Positions 12,194-24,492 are shown, numbered from the stretch's first letter. The stretch: DNA of 64,000 nt from Haemonchus contortus (GCA_000469685.2 LS997565.1:48294336-48358335), one strand, 5' to 3'. Translations and numbers: made by a program. The notes: generated from the letters alone by a model not told the origin.

Positions 12194-12279
12194 TGAAGAT
12201 GAAAGGCTGAGATGTTTGGCATGGATCAATCCCATCACTGGGATGCGCCCTGCCGTCGATCTCCATTCAGAATCACTTC
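12194..12279 (-). repeat. SINE family A, 3'-end fragment
   Basis: Only the last 85 bp or so of the element are present, matching GATCAATCCCATC, GGATGCGCCCTGC and CTCCATTCAGAATC on the plus strand. The remainder is absent. Confidence 0.75.
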
Positions 12280-12809
12280 TTCTTTTCTTACTCTTTTTTT
12301 TCAAAAATCCAACTCCTGTGTAAGAGTAAGCATTTCTCTAATGGCTAATAAATATTATCAATCACGGTGATTTTATATTCATTTAATTAAGTAGTTAGCC
12401 TCTTGAAGCCAGTGCTTGGCATGGATTTCGTCCGTCTAGAAGCAGTAAAAATGGACATTTTGGAGTAGAAAAATCCGATCCTCTTTGCTCAAATCTGTTG
12501 TCAAAGGATCTCAATGATGCTTTTTGAGGAATGGGCATGCAGCAGCTGCGTCATTGTTGCCGTAGTAGCAAGCAAGTAAGCAAATGTTCCTTGTTGATCC
12601 TTTCACCCGGCGACCTAAATCTAATTGCTGCAGCTTTTCCCGCTCTCCCTCTCTCCCTTCAGTTACCCACCCACAACGTACCCGAGTTTCTGCCTGGTGG
12701 ACTTCAACATGTTCCCAATTTAGGCGTTATTCAACAAATGTCAGTACTTCAAAGAAGCTGATTTCGGTTTCTGAAATGCGCTCGAGAAGCTTTTTCTTTC
12801 TTCCCAGCA
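12280..12809. other. No gene recognised
   Basis: Short overlapping frames only (12531-12761 and the neighbouring frame 12584-12913, which runs into the next SINE). Confidence 0.35.
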
Positions 12810-12818
12810 AATTTCGGG

Positions 12819-13113
12819 GTAAAAAGATAAAAGATAAAGTTTTTGGCGTTAATCAATCCCATCTGAGGGATGCTCCCAGCACTCGACTCCCATTCAGAAT
12901 CGTAGTGGCGTAATGAGTGCGTATGTTTCCTAAACAAGTGGAACTTGCGGTGGCCAGCCGATGTACAAGTCGATGTTTTTATCCCCCCACACGAGTGTGG
13001 CACCAATTAGCCGACCCCGGAGGGATGAAGGCTTGGTTGACCTAGGCGGGCATCGATCTGGGATTCGACCCCTGACGGTACGTGTGAAATAGTGCGCCAC
13101 TTGCCACTACACC
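12819..13113 (-). repeat. SINE family A, full-length reference copy with TSD
   Basis: The best-preserved copy, 295 bp. On the minus strand it begins TGGTGTAGTGGCAAGTGGCG, with a B-box-like GGGTCGAATCCC about 40 nt in, and ends GCCAAAAACTTTATCTTTTA. It is flanked by the direct repeat AATTTCGGG at 12810-12818 and 13114-13122. The tail is a TCTTTTA-type repeat rather than poly(A). Confidence 0.9.
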
Positions 13114-13122
13114 AATTTCGGG

Positions 13123-15941
13123 ATACGTTCTGCTATTTGAAAAAGAATGAGAAAACGAATTCTTCAATGGAAATGCGTTTTACCAGATTCTATTGGTGAG
13201 CCGAGGTCGCCCAGAATGCTTTCGCTGTCCGTTTACTGTCAGAAAACTAGAAGAAAATATTGAAGTAAGGCTTCATAATTACCATTACTTGATCACTCTC
13301 ATTTGAGTACAAGAATGGGAGCCTTTAAAAGGCGAAATACATAACGGTGAGGGGGTTGCTCACAGATACACTAATGGATAGTCAATCATAAAGCAGGAAA
13401 TCAGGGATGTAGATCGTAAACGAAGAGTTCTAGCGAAGGCAGGTCCCTAAGCCTAAGCCAAAGCCCAGTATGTATTTGATCAGACAGAATAACGAGCGTA
13501 AGAAAAAAGGCGGACTGAAAAAAACAGACAGCTCAGACTATAAAACACGATTTCTCAGTAAAACTCACGTAGTTTGGTCAGATACGAATAAAAGTACAAT
13601 CTTTTTTTAGAACTCGAACCAGAAATCGATTCCAGCAGAAGCCGTAGCTAAGTTTAAGAGGAAGAAAAAAAAATCAAAAAAATCTGCCTCAATTCTCGGA
13701 AACAGACAATTTCGGTGGCCGGCCGGACAAGAGCCCGACCATGACGTTCCAAATATTCGAATTGCAAGCCTAAGAAAAGCAGTAACAAGTAGTCATTCAA
13801 GAAAGAAAAAACTTTATGGGCAGGGTTTATTACCAGGATGTAGTTTCTCATTAAAGAAAATCAAGTAATAAATTTACATTGGAAAATTAATTTTATGAAA
13901 TTACCAGAAAAAAAAAGCTGTAAAAGAAGAAGGATTGGAAAGACTGAAATTCAAAACCCGCCTTCAACCTATCTCAGGGGACGGTAATGCTCTTTTGTGA
14001 GACATCAGCCTGGTCATGACACATTGGAAACTCAAATCAGAAATCCAGGAAAGCTCTTTGGCCATCGAAAGTAGTCACCAAAAAGAAAGGACGAGTTTTC
14101 ACGATCAGCGAATGTAACCTAGTGGTTTCTAAGTTCAAAAAATCTTGAACATAATCAAACCTGAAAGAGTTTTTCTAGAGCCCAGGACGAAAAGTAGCTC
14201 GAAAAGAAAAAAAACAGTATGAACACAAAAGCAGTGCAGACTGCAAATCATTAAATCGTGATTTCCTCATTTTTTGGCTACATGGAAGGCTAATAATGAC
14301 TCTTCAGAAACTCGATTCAGAAATCCAAATGAAGGTGCTTCAGTAGTTGGAAATAATCGACGAAAAGTTGGAAAAAAGCTCTTTTTCTTAAGAAAAAATA
14401 GTTGTGAACAGTGAATTTCCAGTAGAAAAAAGCTAAGGCATAATTGAATCTGAAATATTTTTTCAAAAATCAGCAGAAAATACGGCTCGAAAAAAAAACG
14501 TTGAAAAAACTAAACAGCTCAAAGTATGTAGTACTCTGATAACTCTAAATAACTCTGATTTACCAGAAGTATCCACGTTTTGTGGCCAGAAGGGAGCTCA
14601 TTGCTACAAAGGACGCTAAAATGTAAATTTCAAAGGAGATTTAGCCATTAAAATGCAATGCTAAACGTCCGCCATCTCGGATACGCCGCGCTTTTCGATT
14701 CTGCACGCATTTGAATGAACTGACAAGAAACTTCAGGCAAGTCCCTCCTCCTCTGAGAAGGAAGGTGAAAAAGCTCCAACTCTTCTGTAACTACGAATGC
14801 AACTACCATACAAATGAAAAGAATTTTCTAGGAATTTTCTTTTGAAAAGAAAGCGAGGGTGAAATAGAACAACTTCTCATTCAATTTTTCTTCGTGATGT
14901 CTAATTACCATGATCAACAGACAATTACTAGCGTAATTAAATGGACGGCTAAAGCAGAATGCCGTTGACTTCAAAGTAATTTATCTTTCAGGAGCGGTTG
15001 GAGGTTGGCATTTAGGGTGCACTTTTCTGGATGGATGGGTTTCCCGGTCTAGCCACACAAGAAAAAAAAAACTTTGCCAAAGTTGATGGTTATGAATGTC
15101 TTTATTATTCGAATCGATTGTCTCTTCTAAGATTGCCAAAAATGAAATAAAATAATACTTGGGCTAAAAAAGAAGTTTTCAAAATTCAGAGTGAAATTCT
15201 ACCTGAAAAACGATCGACTGGATTAATTTTATTGATAGTTCCCTTGAAAGACATAATTATTGAGGTGAAATCGAAAGTTTCTGAGCTTCTAAGTTAAGTT
15301 CTCACCCGAAGGACGGGAAGTTCCACATTTTTACTAATTGTCTCTACAAGAATCGTCGACCCGAAACAAAATGAAGCCTGGCTAAAAATGGAAGTTTTTA
15401 GGTTCGGGGCCGAGCTTTACGACGAAAGTATACTAGGAATAATTGGAAAACCGAAAAATCTCCCAAGAAATCTGACTTTTAAGAATATCTACTAAGGCTT
15501 TTCCCTTTCACAGCAACGTATGTGGGTTATGAGAATCAGAATTGTAAATAGAAATAAAATACATTGTAAAAAAAACTAAAGAAAAGTCGCTTGAGGTGCT
15601 TCACCGCAGCATATAGCAGTCTGCTCTATCCAGGAGCCGGGACTGACCAGGAGATGGGTATTTACCCTTGTTTGAACGATTTCAGAAGTACTTTACAGCC
15701 TCAAAAATCGACAAATCAAACAAAAACAAACAGAATTGCGAGAATCTCGGGGAAAATTGCTTTCAATGAATGAATCATGAAGAGAATGGCTAGAATTACA
15801 ATGCAGCTGACAGGTAGCATAGAATAGCTGTATTGCTCGGCTATTAGCATTAATTAAAGCTAATGAGAAGGGAATGAAAACAGGAGGGAGCTCATAGCGA
15901 CTACCGGCATTTCGTAATTTCGCAGAAAATTATCGGGCTAG
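13123..15941. other. No gene recognised
   Basis: A long AT-rich stretch with many A-runs and GAAAAA motifs. I see no supportable exon, repeat or RNA gene. Confidence 0.4.
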
Positions 15942-16166
15942 CTAAGTCCACCGATAGCTTCGACGTAATGACGTCGTCACGACAACGTCGTCGTCGTCGT
16001 CGTCGTGGGGGACGATGACAATGTCAATGAGGTATTGAAGACCGGTGGAAGTCCGAAAGGGTGGTAAAGTGGCGGCGATTGTGGCCGACGTGTAGCCGAC
16101 TGGGGAGAGGCTGCCGCCCTGGAGATCAATAAGCAGTCGAAGCACGAGTAGACGACGCCATCTCAC
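15942..16166 (-). other. GC-rich island with (CGT)7 and several open frames
   Basis: A perfect CGT microsatellite lies at 15986-16006. The surrounding 150 bp is GC-rich, and on the minus strand two frames stay open: one reads a poly-Asp run, the other SPQSATRRPQSPPLYHPF... with poly-Thr. A CTCCAG acceptor-like site precedes both. C-ending codons dominate the poly-Asp frame. This could be an exon or a 5' GC-rich region, and I cannot choose between them. Confidence 0.25.
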
Positions 16167-16938
16167 CTCCTCCCACTTCTATTCACCCATGCACACACAT
16201 ACATACACCCATGCTACACCATTAAGACAACGACACCGTCGATGTTGCTTATTCCATGATAGTGCTGAGCCATTTTATTTCGTCACAAGTTGGACTAGTT
16301 GTGATGGGATTCCTATGGGCCTCGGAAACAGCAGAAAGCTCCCGTGCTCATTGTTGATGGATTGGACCCAGACAGACCGCAAGAATGTTGCTTCTTGCCA
16401 TTGGAATCAAGAGAAGCAGAAGTGGGCAAAATATGTTAGGCAGAGGAGGGACCTTGAAATTTTCAAGACTTTTCAAGAAAAGCCACCTGCAACAGCGACT
16501 GAGATGAGGAAAACAGGTAGTGGGAATAAATGAAAGAGTAAGATTTAATGCACAACTTGTATGAACCCTCGTCAACCAGTTATTAAAAGGGAACGTGATC
16601 GAATTCTTCCCCCAAAGGGATTTCGGTTCTCTACGGACTCCCCTCCCACCTTATGATTTTTGTTGTGCTCAGACGGGAGCTTCGGCCTCAGTTCAAGCTG
16701 TGATTAATGAATGGGCTCGGAAAGACAGATGGACAGAACAAAGAAAATCTCATTAAAAAATACGGGTTTTCTGCTACCCCTTGCCGAATTCCTAGACAGT
16801 GCTCGGAGAATCAAAATTTGGAGAAGTTGCTGTAGCTAATCACTCTATCCATCCTTTTCTCGAATTGATTTGGGCCGAAAATATCGTATTGAGGTTTTGA
16901 GCCGATAGTAATCGTTCTGCCACTTCTTCGGACGGGGT
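16167..16938. other. No gene recognised
   Basis: A 114-codon plus-strand frame (16189-16533) begins in a CACACATACATA simple repeat, which makes it doubtful. Nothing else is visible. Confidence 0.3.
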
Positions 16939-17100
16939 ACTGTAGTGGCGCACCATCACGGTGGGCCAGGGATCGATATTCGATCAGGGCAATCTGCTAT
17001 TTGTAAAAGGCCGTTTGATTGGCACCAAACACGTCTGGGAAGGAAAAGAATATTTGTAAAACGAGTATGGTAAATGCCAAAGACTTTATCCTCTTTTTTA
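16939..17100 (+). repeat. SINE family A, internally deleted and degenerate copy
   Basis: Ordered matches to the head (CTGTAGTGGCGCACCATCAC, CAGGGATCGATA), the middle (TTGGCACCAAACACGTCTGG) and the 3' end (AAATGCCAAAGACTTTATCC). Roughly 130 bp of the body is missing. Confidence 0.7.
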
Positions 17101-18035
17101 TTACTAGTTCATCGATCCATATTCCACCACCACGGAGCAAAGTTTATGGGTAGGGCATAAAAAATAGCGTTAGCAGTATAGGGCATGTGGTCTCCAAATG
17201 ACCTTAGACCATTTTTAAGGTTGCATAGAGCCAGATAGTGTCCCTGACAGTAAAATTGAAGGCATCTTCGCCAAGTAGCCTACTCTAAGAGCTTTGAACC
17301 TCAGTCATCTCAAAGGTTCGTTCTGAGAGTTTCGAATTTTTACCAAAAACAATTACAAATCTGGTAGAAAGTACTGTGAGCTCGAGTTCCAGAAAGGCTT
17401 GAAGGAATGTCTTTTCATCATTTTTTTGAAGATTTTGCGGTGAGCTGGGTAGGCGACATCAAGGGACTCGAAAGTTCCCACTTTGTGGCCCACTTAGCAG
17501 GATTCCTTCACCAAATGGTCGAATATCTGTTAGGTTGCTGGGTTGCTGCACTTTTCAACTATTTTTCACTGTTCTTTTCCCCTTGAGAGAAGGTGGGATT
17601 GGTTCTCAATGGTGGAGCAATTCTTAGGTATGCAATATTCCTACACATAGATCTTCCCAGTGTAATCAAACATTTATGAGACCCGCTAGAGATGGAATTG
17701 CTAAGATGCCCCGTGTCTTAGTGATCTATGAGCCCAGGAAAATAGAAGAAGTAGGCTTGTTCATGACCAATTTTAATTGCTTTTCATCCATCCGTAATGA
17801 GGGAATTGTTGAAAAACTGTACTCTTGGGACGAAAATTCCAAAGTTGCAAAATTAGACTTGTCTTGCAACATGCTGCATTCCTATTTTTCGGAGGCTCTT
17901 CATAGGACCTATGTAATATGTTCTTGAAGGCCTTCCCCGGAATGTGTACATATGTATGAAAAACCTTTACACGGTTATAAATTAAAAGGCCTACTTTTAT
18001 CTAAATTGTTTACTGCCTTGCTATATGAATCAAGT
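17101..18035. other. Unrecognised; one ORF
   Basis: A plus-strand ORF with an ATG at 17676 runs 83 codons to 17927. It is of chance length and not recognised. Confidence 0.3.
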
Positions 18036-18268
18036 GCGGTGGTAGTGTAGCGGCAGGTGACGAAAGCTATCACACTCATGGTGTGGAGATAGAATCCTGG
18101 ATAGGTATCCTCCCAGTCCAATAGCCTTCCATCCTCCCGGGATCGCTTGATTGGCCCCAGACCCGTTTAGAGAATAAAGGGACTAATTTGTACGGTTATC
18201 GAAACTTTATATGGGCCCCACACGTATTCAAAATACCACTACATTATGTATATCGACTTTCAGTGCCT
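18036..18268 (+). repeat. SINE family A copy
   Basis: The head GCGGTGGTAGTGTAGCGGCA, a B-box-like AGATAGAATCCTGG, the middle GCTTGATTGGCCCCAGACCC and the 3' part CACACGTATTCAAAATACC are in family order. The copy is considerably diverged. Confidence 0.75.
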
Positions 18269-19128
18269 GCCGATTCCTTTCCAGGGAAAAAAGCCCAATA
18301 GTTTTTTTAAGAAGTCTTCTCTGAATGGTTTAGAGCAGCAACAGATTTGAAGCTTTTAAAATAATCTGTTGGGTTCAGATCAGGCAATAGTCGGAAAATC
18401 AATATCGGTATCCAAACAATATGGAGGGTATTTTTAGTTCTTCCTCTGCAATCACTGCAGTCGCAGCTCGGCGACGAAAGCGATGGTGTAACTGGGATTC
18501 TGGAGAATAATTCATTCTGAGACACTCGAATGAAGCCATGAACACTGTAAAGAACCACAAGACTCTACACAACTTCCAGAAAAAAATCATTCATTATCGA
18601 CTCATTGGAAATGCACCCAAGACGAGAACGCTAAGCCGCAGATGAACAGGTTGTCCAACGGGTACCGCTAAAATACAGGTGTTGCAAGTTCAGGTATTGG
18701 TGGGAATTTCCCAGCACCTACGACTTTCTTCAAGCATTGTACCTTCCTAAAGTCTCCTGATGTGGTACCGACAATTGAGCTGAAAGAAAATGGAAGCATT
18801 CGAGACTTGTCATTAACCAAATACGTTCTATAAAGACCACTCTAGCTGAGACCCACGACGACAAAAAAAACGATCGTGAGGCACATTGAAGGCTTCAACT
18901 ATGTCTGAATGTCTGATTAAAACGATATTTTTTGAGACCAGAGCTGTTGAAGGGTTGGGAATGGGAACGGTCCCATGGTCAACTCAATATTACACAACTT
19001 ATAGAGTACCTGGGCGAACTTACGAATAAACCAATAGGCTAATAAACAAAAAAACAGTTGCGAAGTCCATTCTTCGACTCTCTGTTCATTACGAGAGCCG
19101 TCCAAACGTCCAATGGTTGTACGAATAT
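18269..19128. other. No gene recognised
   Basis: Short opposed frames only. Confidence 0.4.
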
Positions 19129-19176
19129 CCCTAATTGTGAATGTAGAGAGCCCTAATTGATTGTGAATCTAGAGAG
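19129..19176. repeat. Two-unit tandem duplication, about 24 bp
   Basis: CCCTAATTGTGAATGTAGAG is followed at once by a slightly longer second copy with an extra ATTG. Confidence 0.75.
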
Positions 19177-19235
19177 AGAATCTTACTCTTTCCGACCGTC
19201 ACTAGTTGGCTCTGCTTGGAACCGGAGCGGAGTGA

Positions 19236-19499
19236 TTCCTCGGATGCGTCTCGGGATGCGCCTCGCATTCGATTTCTATCCAGACCAATTGCGCTCTTGA
19301 ATGCGTACTTGTTCTGAACAAGCACTGGCTAGCCAATGTACAGGTTACTGTTTTTATCCTCCCAGAGTCTGGTACCACCTAGTCGAGCCCGGAGGGATGG
19401 ATGACCTCGATGGCCCAGGCGGATATCGTTCAGGGAATCTGACCCTCGAACATGCGTGTGTGATAGTACAACTCTTGCCTCTACACCAGCTCCGCCCAC
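19236..19499 (-). repeat. SINE family A copy
   Basis: Near full-length minus-strand copy. On the plus strand it shows GGATGCGCCTCGCATTCGAT, GCCAATGTACAGG, a TCCTCCCAGAGTCTGGTACC block, and a tRNA-like head ending TGCCTCTACACCAGCTCCGC. The B-box is altered. Confidence 0.8.
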
Positions 19500-22185
19500 G
19501 ATAGAATTTGCAGTGTTGCAGCCGCATAGTCTGCAAAAACTATGCACTAATCAGATAATTACTGATGAGTTACTAGTATATCGGAAATATGTGCATGCAT
19601 ATAAGTATGTTATGCAAATAATACTTCCACATGAGTGACGCCCACGGCCAAAAGTACGCCTTTTTATTCTTTTCCGAGGTTTTCTTCCAGAGCTACATCC
19701 CACTTTCTTGCAGAGAACGTCCACCGTTGGACAAGTATAAGCTACAAAAAAATCTCATCAGTTGTACTGAGAACTACTTTTAACCAAAAAGAGGGAACTG
19801 GTAGGCCATCGGAGTCTAATAGTCTGGACAGAGACTGAAGTATGAGTCCGACATTTCCCACCACCCATTTAGGAGCCTTGGTTCTTGAAACATTCCCATA
19901 TTGATGGACAAGTTTCAGCGATCAGGGATTGATCCTTTACCGTATATTAAGTGCAAAACTCACCCTCTAATGGTTCTGCATAACCTTAGAACCCGAATCC
20001 ATTAAGATTGCCTCATTATTGAGCACATGAGACTGTTTAACTCTGCTGGGTGAAAAAGTGACTTTCGGTGAAAACTTCGATCCTTTACTACCTATACAGT
20101 GCAATGCTAGAAGAAAAAAACGCAGTAGTTACAGAGCATAGCAGAGAGTAGCAGGGTTAGGGTAGTTAGGTACCCAACTGGGACCAAACCTAGAGGTCAA
20201 TTTCATGGGCTAAAAAAACTCTACGTTCTTCTCTGACCAGCGCAGGTGTCGATGGAGTCAGGGCAGGGTCTAATAAATTTGGCTCCTAACCTAGAATATA
20301 TAAACCCGTCTTGATCGATTCCAACCATCCATGAAGAGTTTGGTTCTACTAGTAATCTATAATACCTTGGTCTCATTTTGAATTATCATTTCCTTGGGTG
20401 CAGGCATCCTCCCTGTTTCGAAAACCTAATTTTAATGGCACCGGTTGCCCAGAAATCGGGATAATTTCAAGACTTTCCGTGTATGGAGCAAACTTCCCAG
20501 TCAAAAGTCATAGGCTATAGCAGCCAACATCAGCTATTCGTAAAACGATCATCAGTCAGGACATTCGAGAATGCTGGGAATGTTCCCAGATGCGTACTAT
20601 GGGCGAGAAGAAGCTACAGCTCAGAACCTTCAGGCCCTGGGAACAAATGGTTTCCAAAGGACGGAAACACTCTTAAAGGCAGCAAAATAGATGAAATCTC
20701 CATTAGAAAGCACCGTTCCGAGAAAAGATTTCTGCAGTGCACTCTCGCTTTCTGCTTCGAGTAGGCCGATGAAGGTAGGGAAGAAGAAACGAATCTGTAG
20801 TGTGGAAAAGGCTTGAGCAAGTTCGCGAACATCCCAAAGAGTATTAGGGAAAGTCAAGAAGAAAAGGAATATCCCTGAGGTGGGTGAAGAAGTCTGTTTA
20901 CCATGGTTGTTGAGCTTTTCCTTCGACTCTATTCGAACATACTTTGTTGCCATTTGAAGTAGCTTCCCAATCTAATTCTAAAGTACCCCTTTGATAATAT
21001 CCACCACTCTTCTAAGACCATGTCAGTTTCCCATAAAAATGATTTCCCCAGAGAGCAGCGGCAACTTTTTGGCCCTATATAACTTCCACACTGACATCAA
21101 GCAATAAGCAATAAGGCTTATGGCCCGGTTGCGAAACAGAGGACTAAGCGGTAGACTTTCAGGGTTCTTATGAATTCTAGATGGAAAAATGCAAACATTA
21201 TTAGGTTTGGCTTGCACAACGGTCTTCCTCTTTCGGAAGAAGGCAGTTTTTCTCGTATATAGGTTTTTAGGGTGAAAAAAATTGTGCTCTAAACTGATTA
21301 CCCTCGCCCTAAGCTGGGCTATAACATATTGTTAGAGCAATTGTTTCAACTTCAAAGCTCCCACGGGTCCCTTCGCCACTCCATTCGCTTCATTTAACGG
21401 AAAGGAGGGGGAGGTTACTAGTTGGGTCAAATTACTCGCCTCAACTCTTGGCAATCTTACTTCCAGTCACTGACTCTATTCACCCCTAGTATTCCGTCTT
21501 GAGACAAAGTTTATGGAACAGACCACTTCCACTCCCATCTAGGCAGACAGAAATGGAAGTGTCTTCTTCCATGGCCTCTATCTCAGCGCTAAGTGGCCTG
21601 CTATTGATGCTCATCGAGAGGAAGATTGAGCTAGGGGGAAGGCGAGCACAACGGGTAGGTCAAATTGAAGCTCGCATGACGAGAAGCTGCTTGGAGCGCC
21701 ATAACTGAAACCAGATACTAGTGAAAGTCAGGTGATGGAATGAGGTTTACAGAGTGTTCATTCCAAAAGTCAGAACAGTCGAATGGGTTGTAAGGGTCGG
21801 CACCAAAACAAATACTGTACTGGCTATTTAGTACAACATACTGCTAAATTCTTTAAATTCTGATAGCGTCGGCTTCAGAAGTAGTCATAGCTTGGTTCTT
21901 AATAGGAGCTGGGTGATAGTTTTTATTCAGGACTTTAAACTCGAACATTAGTCTGCAAGGCTTACATTCATGAAGGGCGAAGAGCTTCTGGAGTTTTCCC
22001 ACGACCGGAGCATTAGAGGTAAACCTCTTGCCAGGCCAGATGGTAGCTCGGATCTAACTAGCTTCCATTCCCCCTCGATTTACGATTCTCCTTGCGTTAT
22101 TCTCATCTTAGGCTTTACCCTCTTGCATTTACTTAGTTGGAGAAGATGTTAACTTCAGTAAAAAAAAGTGTTGGGGCTGTTTGTT
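19500..22185. other. No gene recognised; weak ORFs
   Basis: The longest plus-strand ORF with an ATG is 20483-20764 (93 codons, MEQTSQSKVIGYSS...), with no family match. At about 21534 a CCATCTAG acceptor-like site precedes 28 open codons. No repeats noticed. Confidence 0.3.
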
Positions 22186-22441
22186 GGGAGACGGGCAGTA
22201 GGAACGGTTTTGGGTCATCGATCCGCCAAACGCGGCTGTCGCGGGCCATTCGTTCCCCGTTATTACAGCTCTAGGGTTCTACATACAGCTCAATCGATAT
22301 GCGATCATTATTTTAGGCATAATTCTACTGTTAGTCCCTTTGTTCCTGTATTTCTTACCTGCTGCTGCATTTTGCTACACTTTTTCGCGCGCGACGTCCA
22401 TCTCGCCGCGACGCGACAATTTCGCTCCTACTGCACCACAC
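22186..22441 (+). repeat. Dispersed repeat C with conserved hydrophobic frame, copy 1
   Basis: About 256 bp, roughly 85% identical to 50905-51162. It starts GGGAGACGGGC and ends GCACCACAC. One frame is open in both copies after a TAG that could act as a splice acceptor. It reads an E-R-F-W-V-I-D start, then IQLNRYAIIIL, a strongly hydrophobic stretch of about 25 residues, and SPRRD. Differences between copies include 12 silent and about 16 replacement codons, so selection on the frame is suggested but not proven. It could be a transposon fragment or an exon of a duplicated gene. Confidence 0.7.
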
Positions 22442-23011
22442 CCCCCCCCAATCCTACTTCCCTAAAATCGACCGGGTTTATCTTGAAAGTTGAATTTACA
22501 CGCGCCAACCTCGACCCTGGCCCACCCGTTTTTGTAAAAAGCTAAATAGATCTTTCAGGGCCTCCCGAATTTCTCGAAATTGGAATTGGTCGCTCTGCAT
22601 CTTCCAACAACTGGAAAATTTATCTTTCATTCTTCGAACGACTTTCCTATGGATTACTTTCTTGAGAAATTAAATAGTTAGTAGTTCAAAAACAGTGTAT
22701 CACGCTATTAACCACCAAAGAACATGTTCTGTGAAGCCATAAATATTATTCTCCTCAGATGAGCACTTTCTCGAAAAACAGTCCCATAAGGCTCAGGTTG
22801 TCACTCATGCAATGATTCGCCCAATAATTGGGTTTATTCCACGTGTCAAAGGACATCAATCATGCACTGTGTGAGGTTTATAGTCAACACAAAGTAAAAA
22901 CCGACATTCTCAATAACTAATATACATAAAGGATAGGCGTTAACCGAGCTCGTTCTCGGATGAGCACTTGTACACATTTTCTACTCGGAATTATATAGTA
23001 GTGTTTGAATG
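22442..23011. other. No gene recognised
   Basis: Nothing visible. A poly-C run of about 9-10 bases lies at the boundary with repeat C. Confidence 0.4.
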
Positions 23012-23188
23012 GGGTGTGAAGCCTATACGGTGAGCTGATGCAAAAGTCAGTGCTTTTGTCCTCCCCCACGAATTTGGTATCAAATAAACGACTCCAGAGG
23101 GATGCAAGGGATGATTAGTCAAACGGATCGTGGGATCGATCCCCAGACCGCACGTGTGATAATGGCACTATCTCGATTCCGCCCCAGT
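23012..23188 (-). repeat. SINE family A, 3'-truncated and diverged copy
   Basis: It retains the middle block (GAGCTGATGCAAAAGTCAG, TTTTGTCCTCCCCCACGAAT) and the tRNA-like head with a B-box-like GGGATCGATCCC. The 3' third is missing. Confidence 0.7.
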
Positions 23189-23231
23189 CCATTTATTAGA
23201 ACTGTGTAACCAAAGGTTTCCTTTTTCACAG

Positions 23232-23446
23232 GTGATACAAAGAAATGCAAGAAGTCAATGGACAGAGAGAGAGGGGACAAAACAATGAGTGTTGATTACT
23301 TTTTGGAATACGCCGTTCGTTCGAAATCTATTCCGAGCGTCAAGCAGTTTGAAAGCAAGTCCGAGTTGCACAAACCCAAAAGCTTGCCATCACTTGGTGC
23401 CGCCGACTGTCTTTCAAGGAAAGTCCAGTACAAGCCCTCTATGTAG
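23232..23446 (+). CDS. Candidate terminal exon, unrecognised
   Basis: A good acceptor (GGTTTCCTTTTTCACAG, ending 23231) is followed by 71 open codons in one frame up to TAG at 23446. An internal ATG in frame at about 23259 starts MDRERGDKTMSVDYFLEY. The segment is hydrophilic, rich in Lys and Ser (SIPSVKQFESKSELHKPKS). It may belong with the frame at 24493-24732. No family recognised. Splice-site quality makes it one of the better unassigned candidates, but a frame this long also arises by chance. Confidence 0.3.
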
Positions 23447-24244
23447 AATGCGTAAGGAACTCGGCCTATTCAAGAACTTCTGGAGTACAGCGGCTACATC
23501 ACCAACCACATCAGAACTCGACTAAGGATCGAGAGGACTGAAGCCTCGCTTGCCATCGGCTTCCATTGGCTAATCATGAATTGAATGCCATGTTCATAAG
23601 CATATAGCATCGAACTAGAGCTGAGGAAAAGATATGAGAAATGTAATAAATGAAATTGCATTAAGCCTCACCAGAAAAGCTACAACTTTAAGAATGAAAA
23701 CAAAAGACACTCCAGAGGGCGACCGCGAGGTATGAAAGCCAACAAGAAACTTGTACTCAGTCCTAAATGTGAACTGAAACTGAAATCTAACCAAAAGGAG
23801 CGGAAATTTTGAAATTCGAAACTCTTTCTTTAGATTTGAGAAAGACTGCTTACGCATGAAACCGTCTGGAAATGCCGAAAGCTAGTAAAAACCGGCATGA
23901 GATCGATGAATGACGTCTGAATTGCAGGATTCATGCCGAGGGAGAGAAGCCATAAGTCACAGCTCCGTCATCAAATCTACGAAAGCTCAACGGATCAGTT
24001 AGTTATATATCATTCCGGATGATGGCCACAATCTCACCAGCTAAGCCATCCTTGACTTAAGAAATTAGTTTTTGCTAGGAACTCTCCCCCCTTTAGAGCG
24101 TGCCCACGCCAACCTCTGCTCTAATCGAAGGTCGAGAATCGGATCGGTATTTAATCCGATTTGGAACCAAGCCTACTGCCAGGGACCAATTAAAGTGAAT
24201 TAGTGCTGGAATTCCTCAGAAAGTAAAGGTCCATCCGCAGGAAT
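23447..24244. other. No gene recognised
   Basis: A GTAAGG donor-like site at 23452 and minus-strand frame 23857-23615 are the only features. Neither is convincing. Confidence 0.3.
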
Positions 24245-24410
24245 ACTGTGCATGTGGGAGGTGAGCAATGGAGATTGGGAGGGAAAGAAAAAGAGAAGAG
24301 ATGAAGCGAGGGAGGAGGAGTTAAAGAACAAGAGTGGGAGCGAGAAAAAGAGAATGAGGGAGATAGGGGACGTGCGAGGGGGAGTGAGAGTAAGAGTGAG
24401 AGTACATTGA
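24245..24410. repeat. Purine-rich strand-asymmetric tract
   Basis: About 165 bp composed almost wholly of G and A on the plus strand (GGGAGG, GAGAGTAAGAGTGAGAG motifs). It may be simple-repeat derived and could form non-B structures. Confidence 0.75.
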
Positions 24411-24492
24411 GCGCTAGCTCATTCTGAATCCTAGGGTTGGTGAAGGAGTGGAGTTTAGAACCTTAATTTGCTCAAATACAACTCCATTCCAG

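Noticed and set aside
12953..13110. tRNA gene candidates at SINE heads
   Set aside because: A- and B-box-like motifs are present but there is no acceptor-stem pairing or clean cloverleaf. These are tRNA-derived repeats.
16189..16533. 114-codon plus-strand ORF beginning MHTHTYTH
   Set aside because: The start lies in a CACATA simple repeat and the remainder has no recognisable domain or splice partner.
19301..19547. Opposed ORFs of 60-72 codons
   Set aside because: They are reading frames through a SINE copy.
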